A DNA stretch of 64,000 nucleotides from the NCBI GenBank assembly GCA_019419525.1, contig DXZU01000033.1:1-64000 (forward strand). Direction: 5' to 3'. Below the pieces are notes generated by a model, which made no database searches, had not been told where the DNA came from, and saw only the letters and a program-made list of their open reading frames with translations. The position numbers and the translations under genes were made by a program. The stretch comes from Collinsella sp. Its GTDB lineage: Bacteria > Actinomycetota > Coriobacteriia > Coriobacteriales > Coriobacteriaceae. Positions 17,536 to 25,782 of the stretch are shown here, one piece after another; positions within the stretch are counted from its first letter, which is position 1; each line of letters starts with the position of its first letter.

Positions 17536-18156
17536 TTGATCAGCATGATTCTCGGCCGCAAGATTGGCATGACCCAGGTTTGGGACGAGGACGATAACGT
17601 CGTTCCCGTCACGGTCATCCAGGCTGGCCCCTGCGCTGTCTCGCAGGTTAAAACTCAGGCAACCGACGGCTATGACGCCGTCCAGATCGGTTTCGGCGAC
17701 ATCAAGGCCAAGAACGTGAACAAGCCCATGGCTGGTCACTTCGCCAAGGCTGGCGTCGAGCCTGTCCGCTTCCTTCGTGAGGTCCGCGTCGAGAACGGCG
17801 AGGAGCACAAGGCCGGCGAGGTCGTCACCGTCGCTGATTTCGCTGATGTCGAGAAGGTCGACGTCATCGGTACCTCCAAGGGTAAGGGCTTCCAGGGTCG
17901 CATCAAGCGCTGGGGTCAGCGCCGCGGTCCTATGACGCATGGTTCTCACTTCCAGCGTCACCCCGGTTCTATCGGTCAGTGCGCCTATCCTGCGCGCGTC
18001 CTCAAGGGCGTCAAGATGGCCGGTCACATGGGTAACGAGCGCGTTACCGTCAAGAACCTTTCCGTTGTCCGCATCGATGCCGAGCAGAACCTCATCTTGG
18101 TCAAGGGCGCTGTCCCGGGTGCCAAGAATGGTCTCGTCGCCATCCGTATGGCCTAA
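17536..18156 (+). CDS. rplC: 50S ribosomal protein L3
   Basis: L3 binds near the peptidyl transferase centre and starts 50S assembly. The 206-residue product has [14 protein letters not shown] at the N-terminus and the conserved loop [29 protein letters not shown] 17536 is chosen over ATG 17545 because MIS before ILGRKIGM suits the family and TTG starts occur in rpsL and rpsJ nearby; the ribosome site is weak for either. It begins the second ribosomal block, 14 kb from rpsJ. Confidence 0.94.
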   Translation: MISMILGRKIGMTQVWDEDDNVVPVTVIQAGPCAVSQVKTQATDGYDAVQIGFGDIKAKNVNKPMAGHFAKAGVEPVRFLREVRVENGEEHKAGEVVTVADFADVEKVDVIGTSKGKGFQGRIKRWGQRRGPMTHGSHFQRHPGSIGQCAYPARVLKGVKMAGHMGNERVTVKNLSVVRIDAEQNLILVKGAVPGAKNGLVAIRMA

Positions 18157-18202
18157 GGGCCCAGCCCATTTAGCCCAGCGTCATACCAAGGAGAACACTT
18201 AA

Positions 18203-18829
18203 ATGGCAAAGTTTGAAGTAAAGAACAGCGAGGGCAAGAAGGTCGCCGAGGCCGAGCTCGCCGCTGAGGTGTACGGCATCGAGCCGAACATCCACGTTAT
18301 GCACCACATCGTCAAGTGCCAGATGGCCTCTTGGCGTCAGGGCACCCAGTCTGCTAAGGGTCGCTCTGAGGTTTCCGGTGGCGGCAAGAAGCCTTGGCGT
18401 CAGAAGGGCACCGGCCGTGCCCGCCAGGGTTCCATCCGTGCTGCCCAGTGGCGTCACGGTGGCGTCGTCTTCGCCCCCAAGCCCCGTTCCTACGCTAAGC
18501 GTATGAACAACAAGGAGGTCAAGCTGGCTATGCGCTCCGCGCTGTCCGCCAAGCTGGCCGATGGCGAGCTCGTGCTCGTCGACGACTACGGCTTCGAGAA
18601 GCCTTCCACCAAGGCTGCCGTCGCCATGCTCAAGGCTCTCGGCCTTGAGGGCAAGCGTCTGACCATCATCGTTCGCGATGAGGACGTCAACGCCTACCTG
18701 TCGTTCCGCAACATTCCCAAGACGTTCATCATCACCGCTGACGAGGCCAACACCTACGATCTCGTCAACAACAACGCTGTGCTGATGCCCGCCGACATCG
18801 CCGCTCACTTCGGGGAGGTGCTTGCATAA
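18203..18829 (+). CDS. rplD: 50S ribosomal protein L4
   Basis: L4 lines the polypeptide exit tunnel and binds 23S rRNA domain I. The 208-residue product has the extended-loop segment GGGKKPWRQKGTGRARQGSIRAAQWRHGG, typical of L4. AAGGAG precedes the ATG. The last base of its stop directly abuts rplW, so the two are coupled. In E. coli L4 represses its own operon; no equivalent can be claimed here. Confidence 0.96.
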   Translation: MAKFEVKNSEGKKVAEAELAAEVYGIEPNIHVMHHIVKCQMASWRQGTQSAKGRSEVSGGGKKPWRQKGTGRARQGSIRAAQWRHGGVVFAPKPRSYAKRMNNKEVKLAMRSALSAKLADGELVLVDDYGFEKPSTKAAVAMLKALGLEGKRLTIIVRDEDVNAYLSFRNIPKTFIITADEANTYDLVNNNAVLMPADIAAHFGEVLA

Positions 18830-19117
18830 ATGACCGCCCACGAGATCATCATCCGTCCGATCGTGTCCGAGCGTTCCTTCTCCGGCATGGAGCAGAACAA
18901 GTACACGTTCGAGGTCGCCAAGGATGCTAACAAGTATCAGATCAAGGACGCTGTCGAGGAGATCTTCGGCGTCAAGGTCGTTCGCGTGAACACCTTGACG
19001 GTCAAGCCCAAGACCAAGCGCGTGCGCTATGTCGCCGGCAAGACCCGTTCTTGGAAGAAGGCCATCGTCACGCTGGCCGAGGGCGACACCATCGAGGTCT
19101 TTGGCAACCAGGCCTAA
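18830..19117 (+). CDS. rplW: 50S ribosomal protein L23
   Basis: L23 sits at the tunnel exit and docks signal recognition particle and trigger factor. The 95-residue product starts MTAHEIIIRPIVSERS and has the VKVVRVNTLTVKPKTKRVR segment of the family. It starts at the base after the rplD stop; the AGGTG in the end of rplD supplies the ribosome site. A 179-base structured gap separates it from rplB. Confidence 0.95.
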   Translation: MTAHEIIIRPIVSERSFSGMEQNKYTFEVAKDANKYQIKDAVEEIFGVKVVRVNTLTVKPKTKRVRYVAGKTRSWKKAIVTLAEGDTIEVFGNQA

Positions 19118-19135
19118 GACTCGCTGCTGTTGAGT

Positions 19136-19171
19136 GAGCTCATGCCTCCCAAATAGGGGAGGCGAGAGCTC
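19136..19171 (+). promoter_or_regulatory. Strong hairpin in the rplW-rplB gap
   Basis: GAGCTC-AT-GCCTCCC pairs with GGGAGGC-GA-GAGCTC around a 6-base loop. No T-run follows, so it is unlikely to be an intrinsic terminator. It may be an attenuator, processing site or protein-binding leader ahead of rplB. Confidence 0.55.
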
Positions 19172-19190
19172 AAGGTTTCGGGCGTATAAA

Positions 19191-19216
19191 ATGGACACGC
19201 CCGGAACCGTGTATAC
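19191..19216 (+). promoter_or_regulatory. Conserved motif copy 3 upstream of rplB
   Basis: ATGGACACGCCCGGAACCG runs into TGTATAC. It lies 81 bases before the rplB start and near-duplicates the element before rplC. It also forms CGGGCGT/ACGCCCG with the bases just upstream. Confidence 0.45.
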
Positions 19217-19296
19217 GTCCGGTGTCATCGCACCCGAGGCAGAACCTCGAATCCCTGTCTGCGATGGCTAACGGATTCCTATTGAAAGGGATTGTA

Positions 19297-20127
19297 ATGG
19301 CTGTAAAGCACCTTAAGCCGACCTCCGCTGGTAGGCGTTGGCAGACGATCTCCGATTTCTCTGAGATCACCTGCACCAAGCCCGAGAAGTCCCTTCTCGA
19401 GCCCCTGCCCAAGAAGGCCGGTCGTAACAACAACGGCCGCATCACCACCCGCCACCAGGGCGGCGGCGTGAAGCGTCGTTACCGCGTGATCGACTTCAAG
19501 CGCAACAAGGACGGCGTGCCCGCCAAGGTTGCCACGATCGAGTACGATCCGAACCGTTCCGCTCGCATCGCTCTGCTGCACTACGCTGACGGTGAGAAGC
19601 GCTACATCCTGGCCCCCAAGGGCCTCGAGGTCGGTCAGACCATCATGTCCGGTTCTGACGCCGACATCAAGCCGGGCAACGCTCTGCCCCTCGCCGACAT
19701 CCCCGTCGGTACGCTCATCCACGCCGTCGAGTTCCAGCCGGGCAAGGGCGCTGCTATCGCCCGTTCCGCCGGTAACTCCTGCCAGCTGATGGGTAAGGAG
19801 GGCAAGTACGCTATCGTCCGTATGCCTTCCTCCGAGATGCGCCGCATCCTCGTTACCTGCCGCGCCACCGTCGGTGAGGTCGGCAACGCCGATCACGCCA
19901 ACATCGTCATCGGCAAGGCCGGCCGTAAGCGTCACATGAACGTGCGCCCGACCGTCCGCGGTACCGTCATGAACCCTGTCGACCACCCGCACGGCGGTGG
20001 CGAGGGCAAGAACCACACCTCTGGTCGTCCCTCTGTTACCCCCTGGGGTAAGCCGACGAAGGGCCTTCGTACGCGCAAGAAGAAGAAGGTCTCGAACCAG
20101 CACATCATTCGTCGCCGTAAGAAGTAA
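19297..20127 (+). CDS. rplB: 50S ribosomal protein L2
   Basis: L2 is needed for subunit joining and peptidyl transfer. The 276-residue product has the usual length and the conserved C-terminal segment [15 protein letters not shown] with the key His. ATG 19297 follows GAAAGGG and gives the standard N-terminus [13 protein letters not shown]; an in-frame ATG at 19222 would add non-family residues. It heads the run rplB-rpsS-rplV-rpsC-rplP-rpmC-rpsQ. Confidence 0.97.
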   Translation: MAVKHLKPTSAGRRWQTISDFSEITCTKPEKSLLEPLPKKAGRNNNGRITTRHQGGGVKRRYRVIDFKRNKDGVPAKVATIEYDPNRSARIALLHYADGEKRYILAPKGLEVGQTIMSGSDADIKPGNALPLADIPVGTLIHAVEFQPGKGAAIARSAGNSCQLMGKEGKYAIVRMPSSEMRRILVTCRATVGEVGNADHANIVIGKAGRKRHMNVRPTVRGTVMNPVDHPHGGGEGKNHTSGRPSVTPWGKPTKGLRTRKKKKVSNQHIIRRRKK

Positions 20128-20159
20128 TTTCGGATACCGAGTTTTAGGAGAAAGCACTT

Positions 20160-20420
20160 ATGAGCAGAAGTCTCAAAAAGGGCCCGTTCGTGGAGACTCG
20201 CCTTCTCTCGCGTATCACCGCGATGAACGAGGCTGGCAAGAAGGACGTCGTGAAGACCTGGTCCCGCGCGTCCACCATCTTCCCCGAGATGGTTGGTCAC
20301 ACCATCGCCGTCCACGACGGCCGCAAGCATGTGCCCGTGTATGTTACCGAGTCCATGGTTGGTCACAAGCTCGGCGAGTTCGCGCCGACTCGTACGTTCC
20401 GTGGCCACAAGGCCAAATAG
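20160..20420 (+). CDS. rpsS: 30S ribosomal protein S19
   Basis: S19 pairs with S13 in the 30S head near the A-site tRNA. The 86-residue product begins [16 protein letters not shown] and contains the [25 protein letters not shown] core. AGGAG lies 10 bases upstream of the ATG. It lies between rplB and rplV as in nearly all bacteria. Confidence 0.97.
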   Translation: MSRSLKKGPFVETRLLSRITAMNEAGKKDVVKTWSRASTIFPEMVGHTIAVHDGRKHVPVYVTESMVGHKLGEFAPTRTFRGHKAK

Positions 20421-20434
20421 GGGGTTAACCGTAA

Positions 20435-20806
20435 ATGGCAACTAAGTCTATTGAAACTGAGGCCACCGAGGTTCGCGCCGTCGCTAAGTACGTGCGTGTT
20501 TCCCCCAGCAAGGCCCGCCTGGTGGTCGATCTGATCCGCCGCAAGCCTGTCGCTCAGGCCTTCGACATCCTCCACTTCTGCGACCGCGCCGTCGCCGTGG
20601 ATGTCGAGAAGGTTCTCCGTTCCGCCGTTGCGAACGCCGAGAACAACAACGGTCTGCGTGCCGACAACCTGGTTGTCGCCGCTGCCTATGTTGACGAGGG
20701 TCCGACGCTTAAGCGCATCCGTCCCCGCGCCAAGGGTTCCGCTTCTCGCATTCTGAAGCGTACTTCCCACATCACCGTCGTCGTTGCTCCTCGAAAGGAG
20801 GCGTAA
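20435..20806 (+). CDS. rplV: 50S ribosomal protein L22
   Basis: L22 contacts all 23S domains and its hairpin loop forms part of the exit-tunnel constriction. The 123-residue product contains [21 protein letters not shown] and the hairpin segment [22 protein letters not shown], both typical. A short acidic N-terminal extension precedes the core. It is followed 6 bases later by rpsC. Confidence 0.96.
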   Translation: MATKSIETEATEVRAVAKYVRVSPSKARLVVDLIRRKPVAQAFDILHFCDRAVAVDVEKVLRSAVANAENNNGLRADNLVVAAAYVDEGPTLKRIRPRAKGSASRILKRTSHITVVVAPRKEA

Positions 20807-20812
20807 AGCTGT

Positions 20813-21523
20813 ATGGGTCAGAAAGTCTACCCCACCGGCTTCCGTCTTGGCATCACCGAGAACTGGCGCTCCCGCTGGTTTGCAGAGAAGGATTACGCTA
20901 AGACCCTCGGTAACGATCTCGAGATCCGCAAGTACCTCGAGAAGCGTCTTTCCCGCGCAGCTGTCTCCCGCGTCGAGATCGAGCGCGCTGGCGACAAGGT
21001 GAAGGTCATTATCCTCACCGCTCGCCCCGGCGTTGTCATCGGTAAGAAGGGTGCCGAGATCGATACCCTCCGCACCGAGCTCGAGAAGGTCGCTGGCGTC
21101 TCCAAGGGCCAGCTCTCCGTCGACGTTGTCGAGATCAAGCGCCCCGAGCTCGACGCCAACCTCGTTGCTCAGTCTATCGCCGAGCAGCTCGAGGGCCGCG
21201 TTGCCTTCCGTCGCGCTATGCGCAAGGCTGTCCAGTCCGCCCGCAAGGCCGGCGCTAAGGGCATCCGTATCCAGTGCTCCGGTCGTCTCGGCGGTGCCGA
21301 GATGGGCCGTCGTGAGTGGTACCGCGAGGGTCGCGTGCCTCTGCACACCCTCCGTGCCAAGATCGACTACGGCACGGCTGTCGCCAGCACCACCATGGGC
21401 GCTTGCGGCGTGAAGGTCTGGATTTACCTGGGCGAGAAGCTCCCGGGCCAGCCTGTTCCCAACCCTGCACTCGAGGGCTCTTCCCGTCCTCGTCGTCGTA
21501 ACTCCGAGAGGAGGGGTCAGTAG
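20813..21523 (+). CDS. rpsC: 30S ribosomal protein S3
   Basis: S3 forms the mRNA entry site with S4 and S5. The 236-residue product begins [20 protein letters not shown] and has the KH-domain GXXG loop in [14 protein letters not shown], then the S3 C-terminal domain ending in a basic tail. GAAAGGAGG lies upstream. Its stop codon overlaps the GTG start of rplP. Confidence 0.97.
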   Translation: MGQKVYPTGFRLGITENWRSRWFAEKDYAKTLGNDLEIRKYLEKRLSRAAVSRVEIERAGDKVKVIILTARPGVVIGKKGAEIDTLRTELEKVAGVSKGQLSVDVVEIKRPELDANLVAQSIAEQLEGRVAFRRAMRKAVQSARKAGAKGIRIQCSGRLGGAEMGRREWYREGRVPLHTLRAKIDYGTAVASTTMGACGVKVWIYLGEKLPGQPVPNPALEGSSRPRRRNSERRGQ

Positions 21524-22026
21524 TGCTTGCCCCTAAGCGTATTCTTCACCGCAAGGTGCAGCGTGGCTCCATGAAGGGCCAGGCCAAGGGTAATACCGAG
21601 CTGCATTTCGGCGAGTTTGGTATCCAAGCTCTCGAGGCCCATTGGATCACCAACCGTCAGATCGAGGCCGCTCGTATTGCCATGACCCGCTACATGAAGC
21701 GTGGCGGTCGTGTCTACATCACGATCTTCCCCGATAAGCCCATCACCAAGAAGCCTGCCGAGACTCGCATGGGTTCTGGTAAGGGTAACCCCGAGGAGTG
21801 GGTGGCCGTCGTCAAGCCCGGCCGCATCATGTTCGAGGTCAAGGGTGTTCCCGAGGAGGTCGCTCGCGAGGCTCTGCGTCTTGCGCAGCACAAGCTCCCC
21901 ATCAAGACCAAGATTGTTGCTGCCAAGAACGCTGAGCAGCGCATCGAGAAGGAGATGGCTGAGGAGGCCGCTCTCGAGGCCAAGTGGGCTGCTGAGGACG
22001 CCGCCGCCGCCAAGGAGGAGAACTAA
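21523..22026 (+). CDS. rplP: 50S ribosomal protein L16 with C-terminal extension
   Basis: L16 shapes the A-site tRNA binding region of the 50S subunit. The core is standard: [15 protein letters not shown], then [27 protein letters not shown]. At 167 residues it is about 25 longer than usual; the extra C-terminal stretch is acidic, Ala/Glu-rich and probably helical. The start is a GTG overlapping the rpsC stop, and its stop overlaps the rpmC ATG, so three genes are chained by overlaps. Confidence 0.96.
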   Translation: MLAPKRILHRKVQRGSMKGQAKGNTELHFGEFGIQALEAHWITNRQIEAARIAMTRYMKRGGRVYITIFPDKPITKKPAETRMGSGKGNPEEWVAVVKPGRIMFEVKGVPEEVAREALRLAQHKLPIKTKIVAAKNAEQRIEKEMAEEAALEAKWAAEDAAAAKEEN

Positions 22027-22241
22027 TGAAGCCCGCAGAGATTCGTGAGCTCTCGGACGCTCAGCTCGTTGAGAAGCTGAAGGAAATGCGCGCCGAGCTC
22101 TTTAACCTTCGTTTCCAGATGGCTACCAGCCAGCTGGACAACACCGCTCGCGTCAACACCGTGAAGAAGGACATCGCTCGCGTCCTCACGGAGCAGCGCG
22201 CCCGCGAGATCGCAGCGGAGAAGTCCGCTGTCGCCGAGTAG
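22026..22241 (+). CDS. rpmC: 50S ribosomal protein L29
   Basis: L29 is a small two-helix protein by the tunnel exit. The 71-residue product has [31 protein letters not shown] and the conserved NTARVNTVKKDIARVLT segment. Its ATG shares bases with the rplP stop. It is followed by rpsQ after 16 bases with AAGGAGAG. Confidence 0.96.
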   Translation: MKPAEIRELSDAQLVEKLKEMRAELFNLRFQMATSQLDNTARVNTVKKDIARVLTEQRAREIAAEKSAVAE

Positions 22242-22257
22242 GACCTAAGGAGAGAAC

Positions 22258-22518
22258 ATGACTGATTCGCGTAACTCGCGTAAGGTCCGTACGGGTGTCG
22301 TTACCTCCGTCTCCGGTGCCAAGACCATTGTTGTCACCATCACCGAGCGCAAGCGTCACCCCAAGTACGGCAAGATGATGACCAGCTCCAAGAAGCTGCA
22401 CGCTCACGACGAGGAGTGCACGGCTGGCGTGGGCGACACCGTCCGCGTTATGGAGACCCGTCCTATGTCCAAGATGAAGCGTTGGCGCCTCATCGAGGTC
22501 GTCGAGCGCGCTAAATAA
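22258..22518 (+). CDS. rpsQ: 30S ribosomal protein S17
   Basis: S17 is an OB-fold primary binder of 16S rRNA. The 86-residue product has RKVRTGVVTSVSGAKTIVVTITER and the HDEECTAGVGDTVRVMETRPMSKMKRWRLIEVV core. It closes the rplB-rpsQ run; a structured gap of 118 bases separates it from rplN. Confidence 0.96.
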   Translation: MTDSRNSRKVRTGVVTSVSGAKTIVVTITERKRHPKYGKMMTSSKKLHAHDEECTAGVGDTVRVMETRPMSKMKRWRLIEVVERAK

Positions 22519-22545
22519 GCAGTCGCTCTTACGACTTGTACGTTT

Positions 22546-22611
22546 CCGAAGATGTGCGTATGCCTGGCTTGCATACCACAGGCCGTATAAAGGCAGCGCA
22601 CCTCTCTTCGG
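22546..22611 (+). promoter_or_regulatory. Structured leader before rplN
   Basis: CCGAAGATGTGCG at 22546-22558 pairs imperfectly with CGCACCTCTCTTCGG at 22597-22611, and GTATGC/GCATAC form an inner stem at 22558-22576. No T-run follows. The position in the rpsQ-rplN gap suggests a cis-acting ribosomal protein leader. Confidence 0.5.
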
Positions 22612-22636
22612 TTCTTAGTTCGGAGGAACATCTACC

Positions 22637-23005
22637 ATGATTCAGATGCAAACCATGCTGAACGTCGCCGACAACTCCGGCGCTCGCAAGATTCGCTGCA
22701 TCAAGGTGCTTGGCGGTTCCAAGCGTCGTTATGCAGGCATCGGCGATGTGTTCATCGGTGCTGTCCAGGAGGCTACCCCTGGCGCCAACGTCAAGAAGAA
22801 GGACGTTGTCCGTTGCGTCGTCGTTCGCACCGTTAAGGAGATCCGCCGCAAGGATGGCTCCTACATTCGCTTTGATGAGAACGCCTGCGTTGTCATCAAC
22901 AACGATGGTTCGCCCGTCGGCACCCGTATCTTCGGGCCCGTCGCTCGCGAGCTTCGTGACAAGAAGTACATGAAGATCGTCTCGCTCGCTCCCGAGACCC
23001 TGTAG
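22637..23005 (+). CDS. rplN: 50S ribosomal protein L14
   Basis: L14 lies at the subunit interface and binds the silencing factor RsfS. The 122-residue product is full length: [61 protein letters not shown] precedes the ATG. It starts the spc-type gene order but is followed only by rplX before the block ends. Confidence 0.97.
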   Translation: MIQMQTMLNVADNSGARKIRCIKVLGGSKRRYAGIGDVFIGAVQEATPGANVKKKDVVRCVVVRTVKEIRRKDGSYIRFDENACVVINNDGSPVGTRIFGPVARELRDKKYMKIVSLAPETL

Positions 23006-23018
23006 TTAGGGGAGATAT

Positions 23019-23324
23019 ATGTATATCAAGAAGGGCGATAAGGTCCAGGTTCTCTCTGGTAAGGATCGCGGCAAGCAGGGCGTTGTCCTGCGTGCTCTCC
23101 CCGCCGAGAACAAGGTCGTTGTCGAGGGCGTTTCGGTCGTCAAGAAGGCCGTCAAGCCCAACGCTGCCAACCAGCAGGGCGGCATCGTTTCGCAGGAGGC
23201 TCCTATCGACGCCTCCAACGTCAATCTCGTTTGCCCCGAGTGCGGTAAGGTTACCCGCGTCGGTCACGAGAAGGACGGCAAGAACAAGCTGCGCGTCTGC
23301 AAGAAGTGCGGCCACAAGTTCTAA
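23019..23324 (+). CDS. rplX: 50S ribosomal protein L24
   Basis: L24 is an assembly initiator with a KOW motif. The 101-residue product has [22 protein letters not shown] and ends in [30 protein letters not shown]. The C-terminal CPEC/CKKC pairs form a potential zinc site. GGGGAG precedes the ATG. In most bacteria rplE follows directly; here a terminator follows and rplE is 38 kb downstream. Confidence 0.97.
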   Translation: MYIKKGDKVQVLSGKDRGKQGVVLRALPAENKVVVEGVSVVKKAVKPNAANQQGGIVSQEAPIDASNVNLVCPECGKVTRVGHEKDGKNKLRVCKKCGHKF

Positions 23325-23350
23325 GCTGCCCGCAACATCAAGTTGCTAGC

Positions 23351-23386
23351 AAAGGCCCGGATGCCCCACGGCACCCGGGCCTTTTT
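23351..23386 (+). terminator. Intrinsic terminator after rplX
   Basis: AAAGGCCCGG-ATGCC pairs with GGCA-CCCGGGCC, followed by TTTTT. It closes the second ribosomal block before the 38-kb insertion. Confidence 0.9.
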
Positions 23387-23397
23387 CTATCCCTACT

Positions 23398-23560
23398 CAT
23401 TGGGGACAGACTTAAATGAGTGGCCGTTGAAATGCCGGCACCTGGGGGCGTTCATTTTCTGTCGGCAGCTGGGGACGACCATTCATTGGGGACAGACTTA
23501 AATGACCAGTCGTTGGGGGGACAGTCTCTATGTGCCGGCAGTTTGGGACGATCCTTTGAT
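23398..23560. repeat. Cluster of REP-like repeats at the insertion edge
   Basis: GGGGACAGACTTAAATGA, inside a 22-bp identical copy, occurs at 23398-23419 and 23484-23505. A second motif, of the form CCGGCA..TGGGGACGA, occurs in three degenerate copies near 23434, 23461 and 23540. The remaining bases up to the oxidoreductase gene (to 23834) hold no gene I can support; GCGCATAGCC occurs twice, at 23666 and 23688. Confidence 0.7.
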
Positions 23561-23834
23561 GTCTGATGCCCCCAGAGGGGTGAAGTAATACAGCTGGGTC
23601 TGTCTTTTAGGGCTTTGGTGTTCCGCCCCTTTATGTTTCACAAGGATCGTCGCATGCGCATTTACGCGCATAGCCTTGCGCGACAATGCGCATAGCCGCG
23701 CAAACATCTGCCAACTATGGCTAAATAATGACCGATAAGCAAATAAATACGCAAACACGAGCAGATACGCGCGCAATTGTGCGACTATAGGTTTGTTAGA
23801 AATGAAGGACTTCCGATGACTCAGGAGGCACATC

Positions 23835-24914
23835 ATGGCAGATTCCAAACAGGCTCCGCTCGACGCCGAGGCAGCCGCAAAGGCGGCGTTTGCCTCGGTC
23901 CAGAATCAGCCGTTCCCAAACGACATCTTTACGGCTCCCGAGCTTCGTTGGGCTGTAATTGGGTGTGGCGTTATCGCCAACCAGATGGCTCAGTCTCTCG
24001 CCCTTGCCGGCCGAAAGCTCGCGGGCGTTGCCAACCGCACGCTGTCCAAGGCTCAGGCTTTTGCTGAGCAATATGGCATCGAGAAGGTCTATGAAACGGT
24101 CGAGGACCTCTACGCCGATCCGAACATTGACGCAGTCTATATCACCACGCCGCACAACACTCACATCACCTACCTGCGATCCGCTCTGGCAGCCGGCAAG
24201 CACGTGCTCTGTGAGAAGGCTATTACCCTCAACTCCGCCGAGCTCGACGAGGCCCGCGCCATTGCCGGTGATCACAACGTCGTCCTTATGGACGCCACCA
24301 CGGTGCTTCACATGCCCTTATATCAAGAGCTGCGTCGCCGCATGGATGACGGTGAGTTCGGCCGCATGAATCTCGCCCAACTCAACTTTGGCAGCTATAA
24401 GGAGTACGGCGACCTGACCAACCGCTTCTACAACCGCAACCTTGCTGGCGGTGCCATGCTCGATATTGGCGTGTATGCCCTGTCTGTCATGCGCCTCTTT
24501 ATGGCGAGCCAGCCCGCTGAGGTTGTATCGCTGGGCAATACCTGTGAGACCGGCGTTGACGTTGCGGGCGGCATCGTATGCCGTAATTCCGAACAGCAGC
24601 TGGGCGTGGTGAGCCTCACGCTCCACTCCAAGCAGCCCAAGCGCTCGGTCATCAGCTTCGATAAGTGCTACATCGAGGTCAACGATTATCCGCGTGCCGA
24701 TCACGCGACCATCGTGTGGACTGCGGACGGCCACCGCGAGGAGGTCCACGCCGGCACCGAGGCTTACGCCCTGTGCTATGAGACGGCCGACCTGGAGAAG
24801 GCCGTTGCCGGCGACGACTCCAAGCGCGAGCTGCTGGATTATGCTTCTGATGTTATGGAGCTTATGACCAAGCTCCGCGCCGACTGGGGAGTTGTGTACC
24901 CCGAGGAGGAGTAA
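23835..24914 (+). CDS. Gfo/Idh/MocA family oxidoreductase
   Basis: The family are NAD(P)-dependent dehydrogenases of sugars, inositols and related compounds. The 359-residue product has the Rossmann motif AVIGCGVIANQMAQSLA near residue 40 and the catalytic-Lys segment HVLCEKAITLN near residue 125. The C-terminal domain contains GGAMLDIGVYAL. About 35 N-terminal residues precede the Rossmann fold. The substrate is unknown. A DeoR-family gene follows 3 bases later and is probably its regulator. Confidence 0.9.
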   Translation: MADSKQAPLDAEAAAKAAFASVQNQPFPNDIFTAPELRWAVIGCGVIANQMAQSLALAGRKLAGVANRTLSKAQAFAEQYGIEKVYETVEDLYADPNIDAVYITTPHNTHITYLRSALAAGKHVLCEKAITLNSAELDEARAIAGDHNVVLMDATTVLHMPLYQELRRRMDDGEFGRMNLAQLNFGSYKEYGDLTNRFYNRNLAGGAMLDIGVYALSVMRLFMASQPAEVVSLGNTCETGVDVAGGIVCRNSEQQLGVVSLTLHSKQPKRSVISFDKCYIEVNDYPRADHATIVWTADGHREEVHAGTEAYALCYETADLEKAVAGDDSKRELLDYASDVMELMTKLRADWGVVYPEEE

Positions 24915-24917
24915 GCG

Positions 24918-25664
24918 ATGCTTGCGGAAGATAGGCTCAACGCGATCGTGTCGATGGTGCAGCAGGCCGGCTCGGTTACCGTGCCGGAGCTTGCCGAAGC
25001 CCTGGGCGTGACGGCGTCTACCATTCGGCGCGACCTGCAGACGCTCGACCGAGCACACCGTATCGCCAAGGTGCACGGAGGTGCGACAAGTCTGGAGCGC
25101 GCGCACGTGACGCGCGACCTGACGATCAGCGAGCGCAGCGACCTCCATAACGACGACAAGGAGCGTATCTGCGCCCGTGCGGCGGCGCTTGTGGAGCCCG
25201 AGAGCTTTGTATACATCGACTCGGGCTCGACGACGCTGAGGCTCATCGAGCATCTTCCACACCTTGAAGATGTCACCTATGTGACCGATTCCGTGCTCCA
25301 TGCTCAACGCCTTGCTTTGCGCGGCATGCGTACCGTGGTGCTGGGTGGCGAGCTCAAACCCGAGACCGAGGCGCTCGTTGGCCCCGATGCCTTGGCAACC
25401 TTAGACCGCTACAACTTCAACTGTGGCTTTTGGGGCTCTAACGGCATTGCCGCCGAGCAGGGCTTCACGGCGCCCGATATCGAGGAGGCGCAAGTAAAGC
25501 GTATCTCGATGCGCCATACGGCCAAGCGCTTCGTAATCTCGGACGCCAGTAAATTTGGCATGGTGGCGCCCGTCAAGTTCGCGGACTTCCGTGACGCAAC
25601 GATTATTACCGCAGGCGATGTCCCTGCCAAGTACCGGGCAATGGACAACGTCATCACGGTCTAA
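24918..25664 (+). CDS. DeoR-family transcriptional regulator
   Basis: The 248-residue protein has the N-terminal DeoR helix-turn-helix (residues about 18-45, VTVPELAEALGVTASTIRRDLQTLD) followed by KVHGGAT. The C-terminal sugar-phosphate-sensing domain has YIDSGSTTLRLIEHL. Such proteins usually repress sugar catabolic operons and release DNA on binding a phosphorylated sugar. It starts 3 bases after the oxidoreductase gene and likely controls that pair; the repeats at 23666-23697 are possible operator sites. Confidence 0.9.
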   Translation: MLAEDRLNAIVSMVQQAGSVTVPELAEALGVTASTIRRDLQTLDRAHRIAKVHGGATSLERAHVTRDLTISERSDLHNDDKERICARAAALVEPESFVYIDSGSTTLRLIEHLPHLEDVTYVTDSVLHAQRLALRGMRTVVLGGELKPETEALVGPDALATLDRYNFNCGFWGSNGIAAEQGFTAPDIEEAQVKRISMRHTAKRFVISDASKFGMVAPVKFADFRDATIITAGDVPAKYRAMDNVITV

Positions 25665-25686
25665 CAGCAAGGGACGGGCTAAGGCC

Positions 25687-25726
25687 AAAACCACCGCGAA
25701 GGGGCAGGAACCTTTGTGGTGGTTTT
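25687..25726. terminator. Bidirectional terminator after the DeoR gene
   Basis: AAAACCACC and GGTGGTTTT flank a 22-base loop. The A-run and T-run would serve both converging genes. Confidence 0.6.
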
Positions 25727-25741
25727 GACGTTTGTCCAGAT

Positions 25742-25782
25742 AAAACCTGCCAAAATAAACCTGTCCCTTTTTGGCAGGTTTT
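25742..25782. terminator. Bidirectional terminator at the 3' end of the rluA-like gene
   Basis: AAAACCTGCCAAAA pairs with TTTTTGGCAGGTTTT around a 12-base loop. It overlaps the stop codon of the minus-strand pseudouridine synthase gene. Confidence 0.7.
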
